NCBI GenBank assembly: GCA_009843865.1
Contig: VYCQ01000005.1
Coordinates: 1 to 60,832, forward strand
DNA: 60,832 nucleotides
Source: Acidimicrobiia bacterium
Lineage (GTDB): Bacteria; Actinomycetota; Acidimicrobiia; Acidimicrobiales; Bin134
Direction: 5' to 3'
Shown here: piece after piece, positions 31,554 through 38,664 of the stretch
How positions within the stretch are numbered: the stretch's first letter is position 1
How the letters are laid out: each line of letters starts with the position of its first letter
Made by a program: the position numbers and the translations under genes
Notes under the pieces: generated by a model
What the model was told of the DNA's origin: nothing
Databases searched by the model: none
The model's input: the letters and a program-made list of their open reading frames with translations, nothing else

Positions 31554-32807
31554 ATGGTTACTAACAGGGGGTTGTTTGAGCGGGCGCTGCGGGTGATTCC
31601 TGGAGGGGTGAACTCGCCGGTGCGCTCGTTTCGGTCAGTGGGGGGAACGCCGTACTTTGTGGCCCGGGCCGAAGGCCCTTATGTGTGGGATGTGGAGGGC
31701 CGTCGTTATATCGACTATGTGCAGGGTTACGGCCCCGGTATTTTGGGTCATGCTCATCCAGCAGTGATCGAAGCAGTGGGCAAGGCCGTTGTCGATGGCA
31801 GCAGCTACGGTGCTCCTACCGAGCGCGAGGTGTTGCTAGCTGAATTGTTGTGTGAGCGGGTTCCTGGCATGGCTTGGACCCGGCTTACCTCTAGCGGTAC
31901 CGAGGCGGCGATGGCTGCTATTCGTTTGGCTCGGGGGGTTACTGGCCGTAATAAGATCATTAAGTTCGCCGGTTGTTATCACGGTCATAGCGATGCTCTT
32001 TTAGCTGCCGGGGGCAGTGGTGTGGCTAACCAGGGACTGCCAGACTCGGCTGGGGTCACTCCGGGCGCTGTGGCCGATACTGTGGTCGTGCCCTATAACC
32101 AGGTTCCTGAAGTAGACGAGACTGTGGCGGTTGTGGTTGTAGAACCAGTGGCGGCCAACATGGGGGTGGTGGTCCCCCATCCAGGGTTTTTGCAGGGTTT
32201 ACGATCTGCTTGCGATCAGGCTGGGGCGTTGTTGTTGTTTGATGAGGTGATTACGGGCTTTCGTTTGGCTCCCGGCGGGGCCACCGAGTGGTTTGGGGTG
32301 GTTCCAGACGTTTGGTGCTTCGGCAAGGTGGTGGGCGGGGGGCTACCAATTGGGGTGTTTGGCGGCAAGGCCCAATATATGCAGTATCTGGCCCCCTTAG
32401 GGGAGGTGTATCAGGCTGGCACTTTGTCGGGGAACTCGTTGGCAACGGCTGCGGGTTTGGCCACCTTAGAGCATCTCAATTCTGATGCTTATGTGAAGTT
32501 GAGCGCTACTGCTGTTTGCTTAGCTGATGCTATGACGCAGGCTGCGGCAGATGCTGGGGTTGAGTGTGTGGTGCCTAGGGTTGGTTCGTTGTTGGGTGTG
32601 TTTTTCTGCGAGCGGGCTCCCAATAATTTTGATCAAGCCAAGGCCGTAGCCAACAACGGTGTGTATCCCCGAGTGTTTCATGCTCTTCTTGAGGCCGGGG
32701 TGGCGTTTGCTCCCGGCCCCTTTGAGGCGTTATTTCCTAGTTTGGCCCATACCGAAGAGCATATAGACACCACAGCAGAGGTTTTTGCACAAGCCCTTAG
32801 ATGTTGA
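31554..32807 (+). CDS. hemL: glutamate-1-semialdehyde 2,1-aminomutase
   Basis: A 417-residue PLP enzyme converting glutamate-1-semialdehyde to 5-aminolevulinate. Family motifs: IPGGVNSPVRSFRSVGGTP, GYGPGILGHAHP, SGTEAAMAAIRLARG, FAGCYHGHSDALL, FDEVITGFRLAPGG, and the PLP lysine in CFGKVVGGGLPIGVFGG. The C-terminal FFCERAPNNFDQAK and AFAPGPFEALFPS also match. ATG 31554 has AGGA 8 nt upstream. It is convergent with the geranylgeranyl-reductase-like gene; one base separates the stops. Confidence 0.97.
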   Translation: MVTNRGLFERALRVIPGGVNSPVRSFRSVGGTPYFVARAEGPYVWDVEGRRYIDYVQGYGPGILGHAHPAVIEAVGKAVVDGSSYGAPTEREVLLAELLCERVPGMAWTRLTSSGTEAAMAAIRLARGVTGRNKIIKFAGCYHGHSDALLAAGGSGVANQGLPDSAGVTPGAVADTVVVPYNQVPEVDETVAVVVVEPVAANMGVVVPHPGFLQGLRSACDQAGALLLFDEVITGFRLAPGGATEWFGVVPDVWCFGKVVGGGLPIGVFGGKAQYMQYLAPLGEVYQAGTLSGNSLATAAGLATLEHLNSDAYVKLSATAVCLADAMTQAAADAGVECVVPRVGSLLGVFFCERAPNNFDQAKAVANNGVYPRVFHALLEAGVAFAPGPFEALFPSLAHTEEHIDTTAEVFAQALRC

Positions 32808-32808
32808 G

Positions 32809-34080
32809 TTATTTGCCAGCGGCTTCCGCAGGTTTAAGTCGAGATGTGGCTGCGATGAGTTTGGTGGCCACAGAGTAGATGCGTTTTGCGGTACCCGGGT
32901 TTTCGGAATCCATGAGGTTGGCCATAATACGCAGAGCTAGTTCCATGGTGGGGCGTGATCGCATTCCCGCTTGCGTGAGCATCCGCAACAGCGCAGGTCT
33001 ACCAATCAGGTGGGTGAACAGTCGAGCTACTCGGAAATAAGCCCCGTAGTGCTCTTCTAGGAGTTTGGGATAGCGTGCTAGAGCATTGCTGTTGTTGGTG
33101 GCGATTGCCTCGGCTACCAACTCGGCTGCCATTTTGCCGGTCTCATATGCGTAGTCAATTCCCTCCCCATTGAAGGGGTTAACCGATCCCGCAGCATCAC
33201 CCACCACGATGTGGTTGGTCCCAGCTTTAGGAAACACCGACCCAGCCATGGGCAAGCGCCCTCCTACAGGTGCCATAAGAGGTTTTTGTGGATTGATCTT
33301 CCAATAGCTTGGCAAGGTGGCCGCGAACTCACCGATGAGATGGGAGGTGTTTACCGAGTTGTAGTAGCGATAGGTGGATAACAGCCCTGCTCCCACGTTG
33401 ACGGTGCCGTCACCCACTGGAAAGATCCAGCCGTAGCCAGGCAGCGAGTTGCCACTACGGTCGTGCAGGTTTAGCGAACTTTCAATCCAAGGAGTGTCGT
33501 GCAGCGGGCTCTCAAAGTATGTGCGGATGGCCATTCCTTGTGGGTAGGAGCGATCTCTTGTTGTGCCTAAGGCTCGTCCAAATCGGGAGTTGGCACCGTC
33601 GGCTACCGCTAGGTAGCGCGCTAGCACCGCTTCGGTGCGTCCGGTGGTTTTATTGAGCACTTCGGCCCCGTTTAGCAGGTGGTTTTCTAAAATTGGGTGG
33701 GTGGCTTCGGTGTTGAGCCTCAGCTCAGCGCCCGCAGCTACTGCATGATCGATCACCATTTGATCTAGTTCGCGGCGGCGTACCACATAGCCATAGTTGG
33801 GAAACACCGAGTGTTGAGGCCACTGCAATTCCAAGCTGCGGTTGTGGGCCACAGCTCGTAATCCGTAGTAGCGATGGTAGCTAGATATTTGTTGGCCAAG
33901 ACCCATGTCGTTTAGAGACTTGACGGCTCTCGGGGTTAGCCCGTCGCCGCAAGTTTTGTCGCGGGGAAATTGTTTACGTTCGACTACCAGCACGTCTAGG
34001 CCCGCTTTAGCTGCCCAGTATGCCGTTGCTGATCCTGCTGGCCCTGCACCGATTACCAGCAGATCCCTGCGGGGGCTCAG
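32809..34080 (-). CDS. geranylgeranyl-reductase-family flavoprotein (probable menaquinone reductase, MenJ-like), apparent CTG start
   Basis: A 423-residue FAD enzyme. RDLLVIGAGPAGSATAYWAAKAG at the N-terminus is the dinucleotide-binding motif, followed by VVERKQFPRDKTCGDGLTPRAV, a hallmark of the family, and GDAAGSVNPFNGEGIDYAYETG. Members saturate isoprenoid side chains; the mycobacterial relative MenJ acts on menaquinone, which fits the respiratory context. The first standard start, GTG 33993, would remove GAGPAG. No ATG, GTG or TTG lies between it and the upstream stop. CTG 34080 overlaps the stop of the preceding cytochrome gene as CTGA, mimicking the usual ATGA overlap, and is the best start. 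Confidence 0.87.
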   Translation of the reverse strand: MSPRRDLLVIGAGPAGSATAYWAAKAGLDVLVVERKQFPRDKTCGDGLTPRAVKSLNDMGLGQQISSYHRYYGLRAVAHNRSLELQWPQHSVFPNYGYVVRRRELDQMVIDHAVAAGAELRLNTEATHPILENHLLNGAEVLNKTTGRTEAVLARYLAVADGANSRFGRALGTTRDRSYPQGMAIRTYFESPLHDTPWIESSLNLHDRSGNSLPGYGWIFPVGDGTVNVGAGLLSTYRYYNSVNTSHLIGEFAATLPSYWKINPQKPLMAPVGGRLPMAGSVFPKAGTNHIVVGDAAGSVNPFNGEGIDYAYETGKMAAELVAEAIATNNSNALARYPKLLEEHYGAYFRVARLFTHLIGRPALLRMLTQAGMRSRPTMELALRIMANLMDSENPGTAKRIYSVATKLIAATSRLKPAEAAGK

Positions 34081-34865
34081 CGTGCTGCCAGTCCTGCTTG
34101 CGCCATGAGGCCGTTTAGTGTGCTAGGAAACGTTAGGCCGATCTCAAACTGGTTGGGCAATGTTGCTTCAGCTTCGAAGAGTTGTTCTAGGTCGTGCAGA
34201 TCGGCTTCGTCAGCACCGCCTAGGGTGACTCGCTCGTAATAGGTGACTGCCAAGATTTCCGCAGCGCTGAGATCTTCTCCAAAAGCTGGCATGCCGTTGG
34301 CAATACCCAAAGACACAGACCCTTGATCTCCATAGATGGTGCCAGCTTCGGCTGGTGAGCCATTGACAATCCAAATCACTTGATCTCGCCAATCGCCGAA
34401 GGTAGCTATGACCTCGCCGTTGCTTAGCGCTGGCCCTACACCGCCGCCGCCCTCGGCACCGTGACAGCCAGCACAACCACCGCTTCCTTCATAGACTTCT
34501 CGGCCCAAAGCAATGATCTCGCTGTCGCTTTCTACTGGTTCTAAGGTGCCAGCAAAAATGATGGCCCAAAACGGTAAAAACAACAACACCGGCATGGCCC
34601 AGTAGGGAATCTTCTTGCGTGTGAGCGCAGCCGTAACCCAAGGTTTGGTTGGTTCTGGTAAAGGTTCTGGTTTGGGTTCTAGTTTTGGCAGTTTTGGTAA
34701 CGAGAGTGCTGGGGTAGATGCAGGGGTTTGCGATTGCACAGCTGCACCGGCAGCGGGGGTTTCAGAAGGCGGTATTTGCGTGGTGGGAGCATCATCAGTG
34801 GCTATGCCGAGTGCCACGCGACGGTCTTTGGATCGTCGTAGCAGATGCTCGGGTACTTCGACCAA
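34077..34865 (-). CDS. membrane-anchored monoheme cytochrome c with N-terminal PEHLL motif
   Basis: A 262-residue protein. It begins with VEVPEHLLRRSKDRRVALG (2-20), then a Pro/Ala/Thr-rich linker, one TM helix (about 87-107, IPYWAMPVLLFLPFWAII), and an extracytoplasmic cytochrome c domain with GCAGCH (about 135). Axial Met is probably in GMPAFGED. About 60 residues beyond the heme domain have no known pattern. TTG 34865 follows GGAGGAG closely. The PEHLL motif also occurs twice in the cytochrome b C-terminal subunit. It is divergent from the bc/nuo operon and likely carries electrons from the bc complex to the caa3 oxidase. Confidence 0.85.
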   Translation of the reverse strand: MVEVPEHLLRRSKDRRVALGIATDDAPTTQIPPSETPAAGAAVQSQTPASTPALSLPKLPKLEPKPEPLPEPTKPWVTAALTRKKIPYWAMPVLLFLPFWAIIFAGTLEPVESDSEIIALGREVYEGSGGCAGCHGAEGGGGVGPALSNGEVIATFGDWRDQVIWIVNGSPAEAGTIYGDQGSVSLGIANGMPAFGEDLSAAEILAVTYYERVTLGGADEADLHDLEQLFEAEATLPNQFEIGLTFPSTLNGLMAQAGLAAR

Positions 34866-35051
34866 CGCTCCTCCAGTGCGATTGCTGGCAGTGTATAGAT
34901 AGCCAGTTGGTAGTGTATAGATAGCCGGGTATATATAACCTGATTAGCCTATGACCTTATGCCTGTTTAACGCTATCGGGCCAACCGTTGCATGTGGCGG
35001 TTTAACGATAGCTTGGGTTGATGGGTGCTGCTGATCGCTTGATGTGCAGAA
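34866..35051. promoter_or_regulatory. divergent promoter region with two pairs of direct repeats
   Basis: This 186-bp region drives the cytochrome c/reductase pair leftward and the bc-nuo operon rightward. AGTGTATAGATAGCC occurs at 34890-34904 and 34912-34926 (22-bp period, about two helical turns), next to an AT-rich TATATATAA. A second pair, GTTTAACGCTATC (34965-34977) and GTTTAACGATAGC (35000-35012), is 35 bp apart. The repeats are good candidates for regulator sites controlling the respiratory genes; the regulator is unknown. Confidence 0.5.
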
Positions 35052-35690
35052 ATGCCCGGTGGGGCTACTACTATCAACTATGACCGCTTCCATGATCGGA
35101 GGAACGTGGCTGGCCAAAGGCCTATAGACATCGCTGTCACCAAGTTCTATAAGGCCCTCGGGGTGTGCTTTGTGCTCTACCTAGCGTTATGGGCTTTTAT
35201 TGCAGTACATCAGTATGACGAGGGCTTGGGAGCGCCTTATTTCAATGTCGCTTTTACTGCTTCGCTGGTGGTGACGGTTGTAGGCGTGGTGGCGTTTTTA
35301 GAATATGCCCGACGTCGCCCTGTGGGTTCCTATCACACTTGGGGGGAGGCCATGCTTGCCGCCACGCTAGTGTTTTTTTTGTTGTTTTGGATTTATGGCG
35401 TAGTGCCTCATCAGTGGCTGGTGTATGCCGACAGTGAACTGGGTTGGCGTAAAGACCGTCTCGTAGAGGGCTATTACGTAGGCAACCAAGGCATCATTTC
35501 TTGGGCTTTGCCTTTTGATCTGCCCTATTTGGTGATCCGCGACGTAGTTGCCGTGTTGATCTATGTTTTAGGTTTGGTTGGTAATATTGCTGCTTGGGTG
35601 GTTTGGCAAAATCGCGGTAAGACCGCTGCTGTGGAAGTTGAACGCTCTGAGTATGGGCGTCCGATCGTGAGAGAGGGGGCGGGTGTTTGA
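35052..35690 (+). CDS. four-TM membrane protein of the bc-complex operon, unknown
   Basis: I do not recognise a family. The 212-residue protein has four helices at about 33-53, 64-85, 98-122 and 164-187, with a conserved-looking exoplasmic segment WIYGVVPHQWLVYADSELGW between helices 3 and 4. No cysteine pair or heme motif is evident, but His and Trp in that segment could sit near a quinone or heme. It is the first gene of the long operon and its stop overlaps the ferredoxin start (TGATG), so it is probably a subunit or partner of the bc complex or of the ferredoxin. Confidence 0.65.
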   Translation: MPGGATTINYDRFHDRRNVAGQRPIDIAVTKFYKALGVCFVLYLALWAFIAVHQYDEGLGAPYFNVAFTASLVVTVVGVVAFLEYARRRPVGSYHTWGEAMLAATLVFFLLFWIYGVVPHQWLVYADSELGWRKDRLVEGYYVGNQGIISWALPFDLPYLVIRDVVAVLIYVLGLVGNIAAWVVWQNRGKTAAVEVERSEYGRPIVREGAGV

Positions 35691-36106
35691 TGGCTGGCGC
35701 TGATGCCAACCCTGCAATGCCTGAGTTTCGCGACGATTACGTGCTTGTTGAGGTGGAGAACGACTACCTTCAAAGCAAGGTCAAGCCTAAGCAGTTCATC
35801 CACATTGATCAGTCTGAGTGCATTATGTGTGAGGGTTGTGTGGACATCTGCCCGTGGAAGTGTATTCATATGGTGACCCCTGAGGCGGTAGATGTGGCTG
35901 TGGGTATCGAACAACCCGGGGTTGACCCGAGCGACCATGTGATCTTCACCATTGATGAGGATGCTTGCACTCGGTGTGCTCTGTGCGTAGATCGTTGCCC
36001 TACCGGGGTGATCACGCTTGGTAAGTTGGGTGATCCGGGTAGCGACGGCGACCCGCATCAGAGAATGACTAGCTATGGCTATGGTTACGGCATGCGCCTA
36101 GCGTAA
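35690..36106 (+). CDS. two-cluster [4Fe-4S] ferredoxin inside the bc-complex operon
   Basis: A 138-residue soluble protein. Two cluster motifs are intact: CIMCEGCVDICPWKC (C-x2-C-x2-C-x3-C, with a further Cys) and CTRCALCVDRCPTG. Between them is an acidic insert of about 40 residues (PEAVDVAVGIEQPGVDPSDH), longer than in small bacterial ferredoxins. It is unlike the NuoI encoded later, which keeps a shorter spacer. The start ATG 35690 overlaps the stop of the unknown membrane protein. A dicluster ferredoxin translationally coupled to a bc-locus membrane protein suggests a low-potential electron donor or acceptor for this complex (inference). Confidence 0.87.
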   Translation: MAGADANPAMPEFRDDYVLVEVENDYLQSKVKPKQFIHIDQSECIMCEGCVDICPWKCIHMVTPEAVDVAVGIEQPGVDPSDHVIFTIDEDACTRCALCVDRCPTGVITLGKLGDPGSDGDPHQRMTSYGYGYGMRLA

Positions 36107-36147
36107 GAACTATCTCACAGAGTAGAAAGATAAACCAAGGAACATAA

Positions 36148-36933
36148 GTGCCAAAACAGTCCAAACCACCAGTCAGCGAGCGTGTTAGACAGTCCATGAG
36201 TTCAGCGATGGACAGTATGCAAGCATCGCAGGCGTGGACCTCAATCTTTCGGCCCGGCTCCATTTTTCGTAAGGGTTATACCGACAGTCCTCGCAATCGC
36301 AGTTATGTGATCATGAACAGCGTGTTGTATCACCTGCATCCGGTGAAGGTGAAGCGTCACGCTGTGAAGGTGAGCTATACCTTGTGTTTGGGCGGGCTCA
36401 GCTTCTTTTTGTTTATTCTGCTGACTGTTACCGGTATCTTCTTGATGTTCTTTTACCGTCCCACTGCAACTCAGGCTTGGGATGACATCTACAACCTGCA
36501 AGCTTCGGTAACTTTTGGTTTGTTGGTGCGCAACATGCATCGTTGGGCGGCGCATCTGATGGTGATCTCAGTGTTTTTACATATGGCTAGGGTGTTCTAT
36601 CACGGGGCTTATAAGCCGCCTCGTGAGTTCAACTGGGTAATCGGGGTGATTTTGTTGACCCTGACGCTGTTGTTGTCGTTTACTGGATATTTGCTGCCTT
36701 GGGATCAGCTAGCGCTTTGGGCGGTGACGGTAGGCACCAACATGATGGGCTTTACTCCCGTTTTTGGTGATCAGGTGCGTTTTGTGTTGCTTGGTAGCTT
36801 AGAGATCAGCACCGACACTTTGTTGCGATGGTATGTGTTACATGTGTTGATGCTGCCTTTTGTGATCGTCATATTTATGGCCATCCACTTCTGGCGAGTG
36901 AGAAAGGATGGGGGTATCTCCGGGCCGCTCTAG
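36148..36933 (+). CDS. cytochrome b, N-terminal part (b6-type split cytochrome b)
   Basis: A 261-residue protein carrying the four heme-binding helices of cytochrome b. Histidine ligands for two b hemes are in RNMHRWAAHLMVISVFLHMARVFYHGAY (about 131-158) and RWYVLHVLMLPFVIVIFMAIHFWRVR (about 230-255). The Qo-side GYLLPWDQLALWAVTVGTNM is intact. A 60-residue polar N-terminal extension precedes the usual start. GTG 36148 has AAGGAA upstream. It is split from the C-terminal half as in b6f and Bacillus QcrB/QcrC complexes. Confidence 0.93.
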   Translation: MPKQSKPPVSERVRQSMSSAMDSMQASQAWTSIFRPGSIFRKGYTDSPRNRSYVIMNSVLYHLHPVKVKRHAVKVSYTLCLGGLSFFLFILLTVTGIFLMFFYRPTATQAWDDIYNLQASVTFGLLVRNMHRWAAHLMVISVFLHMARVFYHGAYKPPREFNWVIGVILLTLTLLLSFTGYLLPWDQLALWAVTVGTNMMGFTPVFGDQVRFVLLGSLEISTDTLLRWYVLHVLMLPFVIVIFMAIHFWRVRKDGGISGPL

Positions 36934-36975
36934 CAGCGAGGTAGTTGCTATTGCGGGAGTTGGAAGCACATTTAC

Positions 36976-37782
36976 ATGGCTGAAATCCCAGAACATCTTC
37001 TCAAGCGTGCTCAAGAAGCCCGTCAGCGTGCTGATGCCCAAAAGGGTGGTGGTGCTGATGAGGCTGAGTCAGCAGGATCTGAGGCTGAGTCTTCTCCTCT
37101 CTCACAGGCTTCTAGTGATGGTCCGAAGATCCCGGAGCATCTGCTAGATCGTTCTAAGTCTGCGCGTGCTCAAGCAGCAGGTGCATCAGACAGGGCCTCG
37201 GCTGATGTCGCAGGCGGAGGTGCTTCTGCTGTTACCACGACACCTGTGCCAGCGGCATCTGCCCAACCTGAACATACCGGTCCGGGGGGCGGCACGCAGC
37301 GGCTTCTCACGGTGGTTAAGTCGGGCTCTATTCAAGATGTCAAAGCCACTCCCACCGACAAGGTGCATGTATGGCCGCATTTGCTGGTGATTGAGTTTGT
37401 GGCTGCTTTGCTGGTGACGGCCTTCACATTGCTTTTCTCTATTTTTGTGAATGCTCCCTTGCTAGAGCTAGCTAACGTGAATGAAACCCCTAACCCATCT
37501 AAGGCCCCATGGTATTTCTTGGGCCTTCAAGAACTGCTTACCATGTTTCATCCGATGGTGGCTGGGGTGACCATTCCGGGTATGGGCCTTTTCTTGTTGA
37601 TGCTGGCCCCCTACATGGATCGTAATCCCAGCAAGAAGCCAGAGGATCGCAAGTTTGCCATTTCGCTTATGACGGTGCATTTAATGTTTTGGGCGATATT
37701 GGTGTTGATCGGCTCGTTCTTCCGTGGCCCCGGGTTTAATTTTGTCTTCCCTTGGGTTGATGGTCTGTTCTTTGATTTGTAG
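36976..37782 (+). CDS. cytochrome b, C-terminal part (subunit IV type) with double PEHLL extension
   Basis: A 268-residue protein. The membrane part (about 130-268) is the subunit IV half: NPSKAPWYFLGLQELLTMFHP is the Qo loop (PWYF variant, as in menaquinol-using QcrC), followed by two more helices. The N-terminal 125 residues are hydrophilic and low in complexity, and contain two copies of one motif: IPEHLLKRAQEAR (4-16) and IPEHLLDRSKSAR (52-64). A related motif starts the cytochrome c at 34077. The extension is cytosolic by topology and may bind a common partner or connect complex subunits. Confidence 0.88.
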   Translation: MAEIPEHLLKRAQEARQRADAQKGGGADEAESAGSEAESSPLSQASSDGPKIPEHLLDRSKSARAQAAGASDRASADVAGGGASAVTTTPVPAASAQPEHTGPGGGTQRLLTVVKSGSIQDVKATPTDKVHVWPHLLVIEFVAALLVTAFTLLFSIFVNAPLLELANVNETPNPSKAPWYFLGLQELLTMFHPMVAGVTIPGMGLFLLMLAPYMDRNPSKKPEDRKFAISLMTVHLMFWAILVLIGSFFRGPGFNFVFPWVDGLFFDL

Positions 37783-37785
37783 AGG

Positions 37786-38664
37786 TTGACCGTGGTTGTT
37801 GCGCTTTCCATTGCTATTCCGATCATCTTGCTAGGTGCAATTATTGTGCTTGTCGGCGCAGCCCGTAGGCGCGAGACAATGGCAGCAGAAGGTCAGTTCA
37901 GCCGTGAGACCCGCAGTAGTGATAGCAGCCACACTGAGTTGGCTCGCTCTGGTGGCGATCCTGCGGCTCTTAGCGGTCGCGAGGTGGAGCGGGCAGCGGT
38001 ACTAGCTCGTCGTAGTCAAAGCGTTGAGTTAGTTGAGGCACCTGATGTTGTTTTGGAAAATTGGGTGCCGCCTGATCCTGAAGCAGTGGGGGTAAGCAGG
38101 CGGCAGTTCTTGAATCGCAGTACGGTGGCGATGATGGGTGTGGGCTTCAGCGGGTTTGGTGCGGCTTGTGTGGCGTTTTTGTGGCCCCCTTTTATTTCGG
38201 GATTTGGGGCTGACGTGAACGTTGGCAATGTGGAAGAAGTGAAGGCCAGGATTCGTGACGAGAATGGTTTTTTGTATCTGCCTGAAGGACGAGCTTGGGT
38301 GACAGAGTATCCAGCGGCTGCTTTGCAAAAGGCTCAAGCCGCCTATAGTGCTCCTGAGTTAGCGGGCATGGAAGCCGGTTTAGTGGCGTTGTTTCAAAAG
38401 TGTCCTCACTTGGGGTGTCGAGTTCCGTCATGCCCTACTTCGCAGTGGTTTGAGTGCCCTTGCCATGGTTCTCGCTACAATCAGGTGGGCGAGAAGCGGG
38501 GTGGGCCAGCACCGCGAGGCATGGACCGTTTTGCTATGTCGGTGAACTCTAAGGGCGAGTTCATCATCCGCACTGGTACCGTTATTCAAGGACCACCCGT
38601 AGGGTTGAACACAACTGGTCAAGAGCCTGAGGGTCCGAGTTGTCTCGGGGGAGCTTCCCACTAA
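37786..38664 (+). CDS. Rieske iron-sulfur protein of the bc complex
   Basis: A 292-residue protein. It has an N-terminal TM helix (1-25), a cytosolic charged stretch, and a second helix after RRQFLNRSTVAMMGVGFSG, which resembles a Tat-type signal kept as an anchor. The Rieske domain has CPHLGC (about 206) and CPCHGSRY for the 2Fe-2S cluster; ligands are two Cys and two His, plus the disulfide pair. Actinobacterial Rieske proteins share the multi-helix anchor. TTG 37786 is used. Its stop overlaps the cytochrome c start (TAATG). Confidence 0.93.
   Translation: MTVVVALSIAIPIILLGAIIVLVGAARRRETMAAEGQFSRETRSSDSSHTELARSGGDPAALSGREVERAAVLARRSQSVELVEAPDVVLENWVPPDPEAVGVSRRQFLNRSTVAMMGVGFSGFGAACVAFLWPPFISGFGADVNVGNVEEVKARIRDENGFLYLPEGRAWVTEYPAAALQKAQAAYSAPELAGMEAGLVALFQKCPHLGCRVPSCPTSQWFECPCHGSRYNQVGEKRGGPAPRGMDRFAMSVNSKGEFIIRTGTVIQGPPVGLNTTGQEPEGPSCLGGASH

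Noticed and set aside
32809-33993. GTG 33993 as the start of the geranylgeranyl-reductase-like gene
   Set aside because: The FAD-binding GAGPAG motif is encoded in frame just upstream, so a start there would give a protein without its cofactor site.
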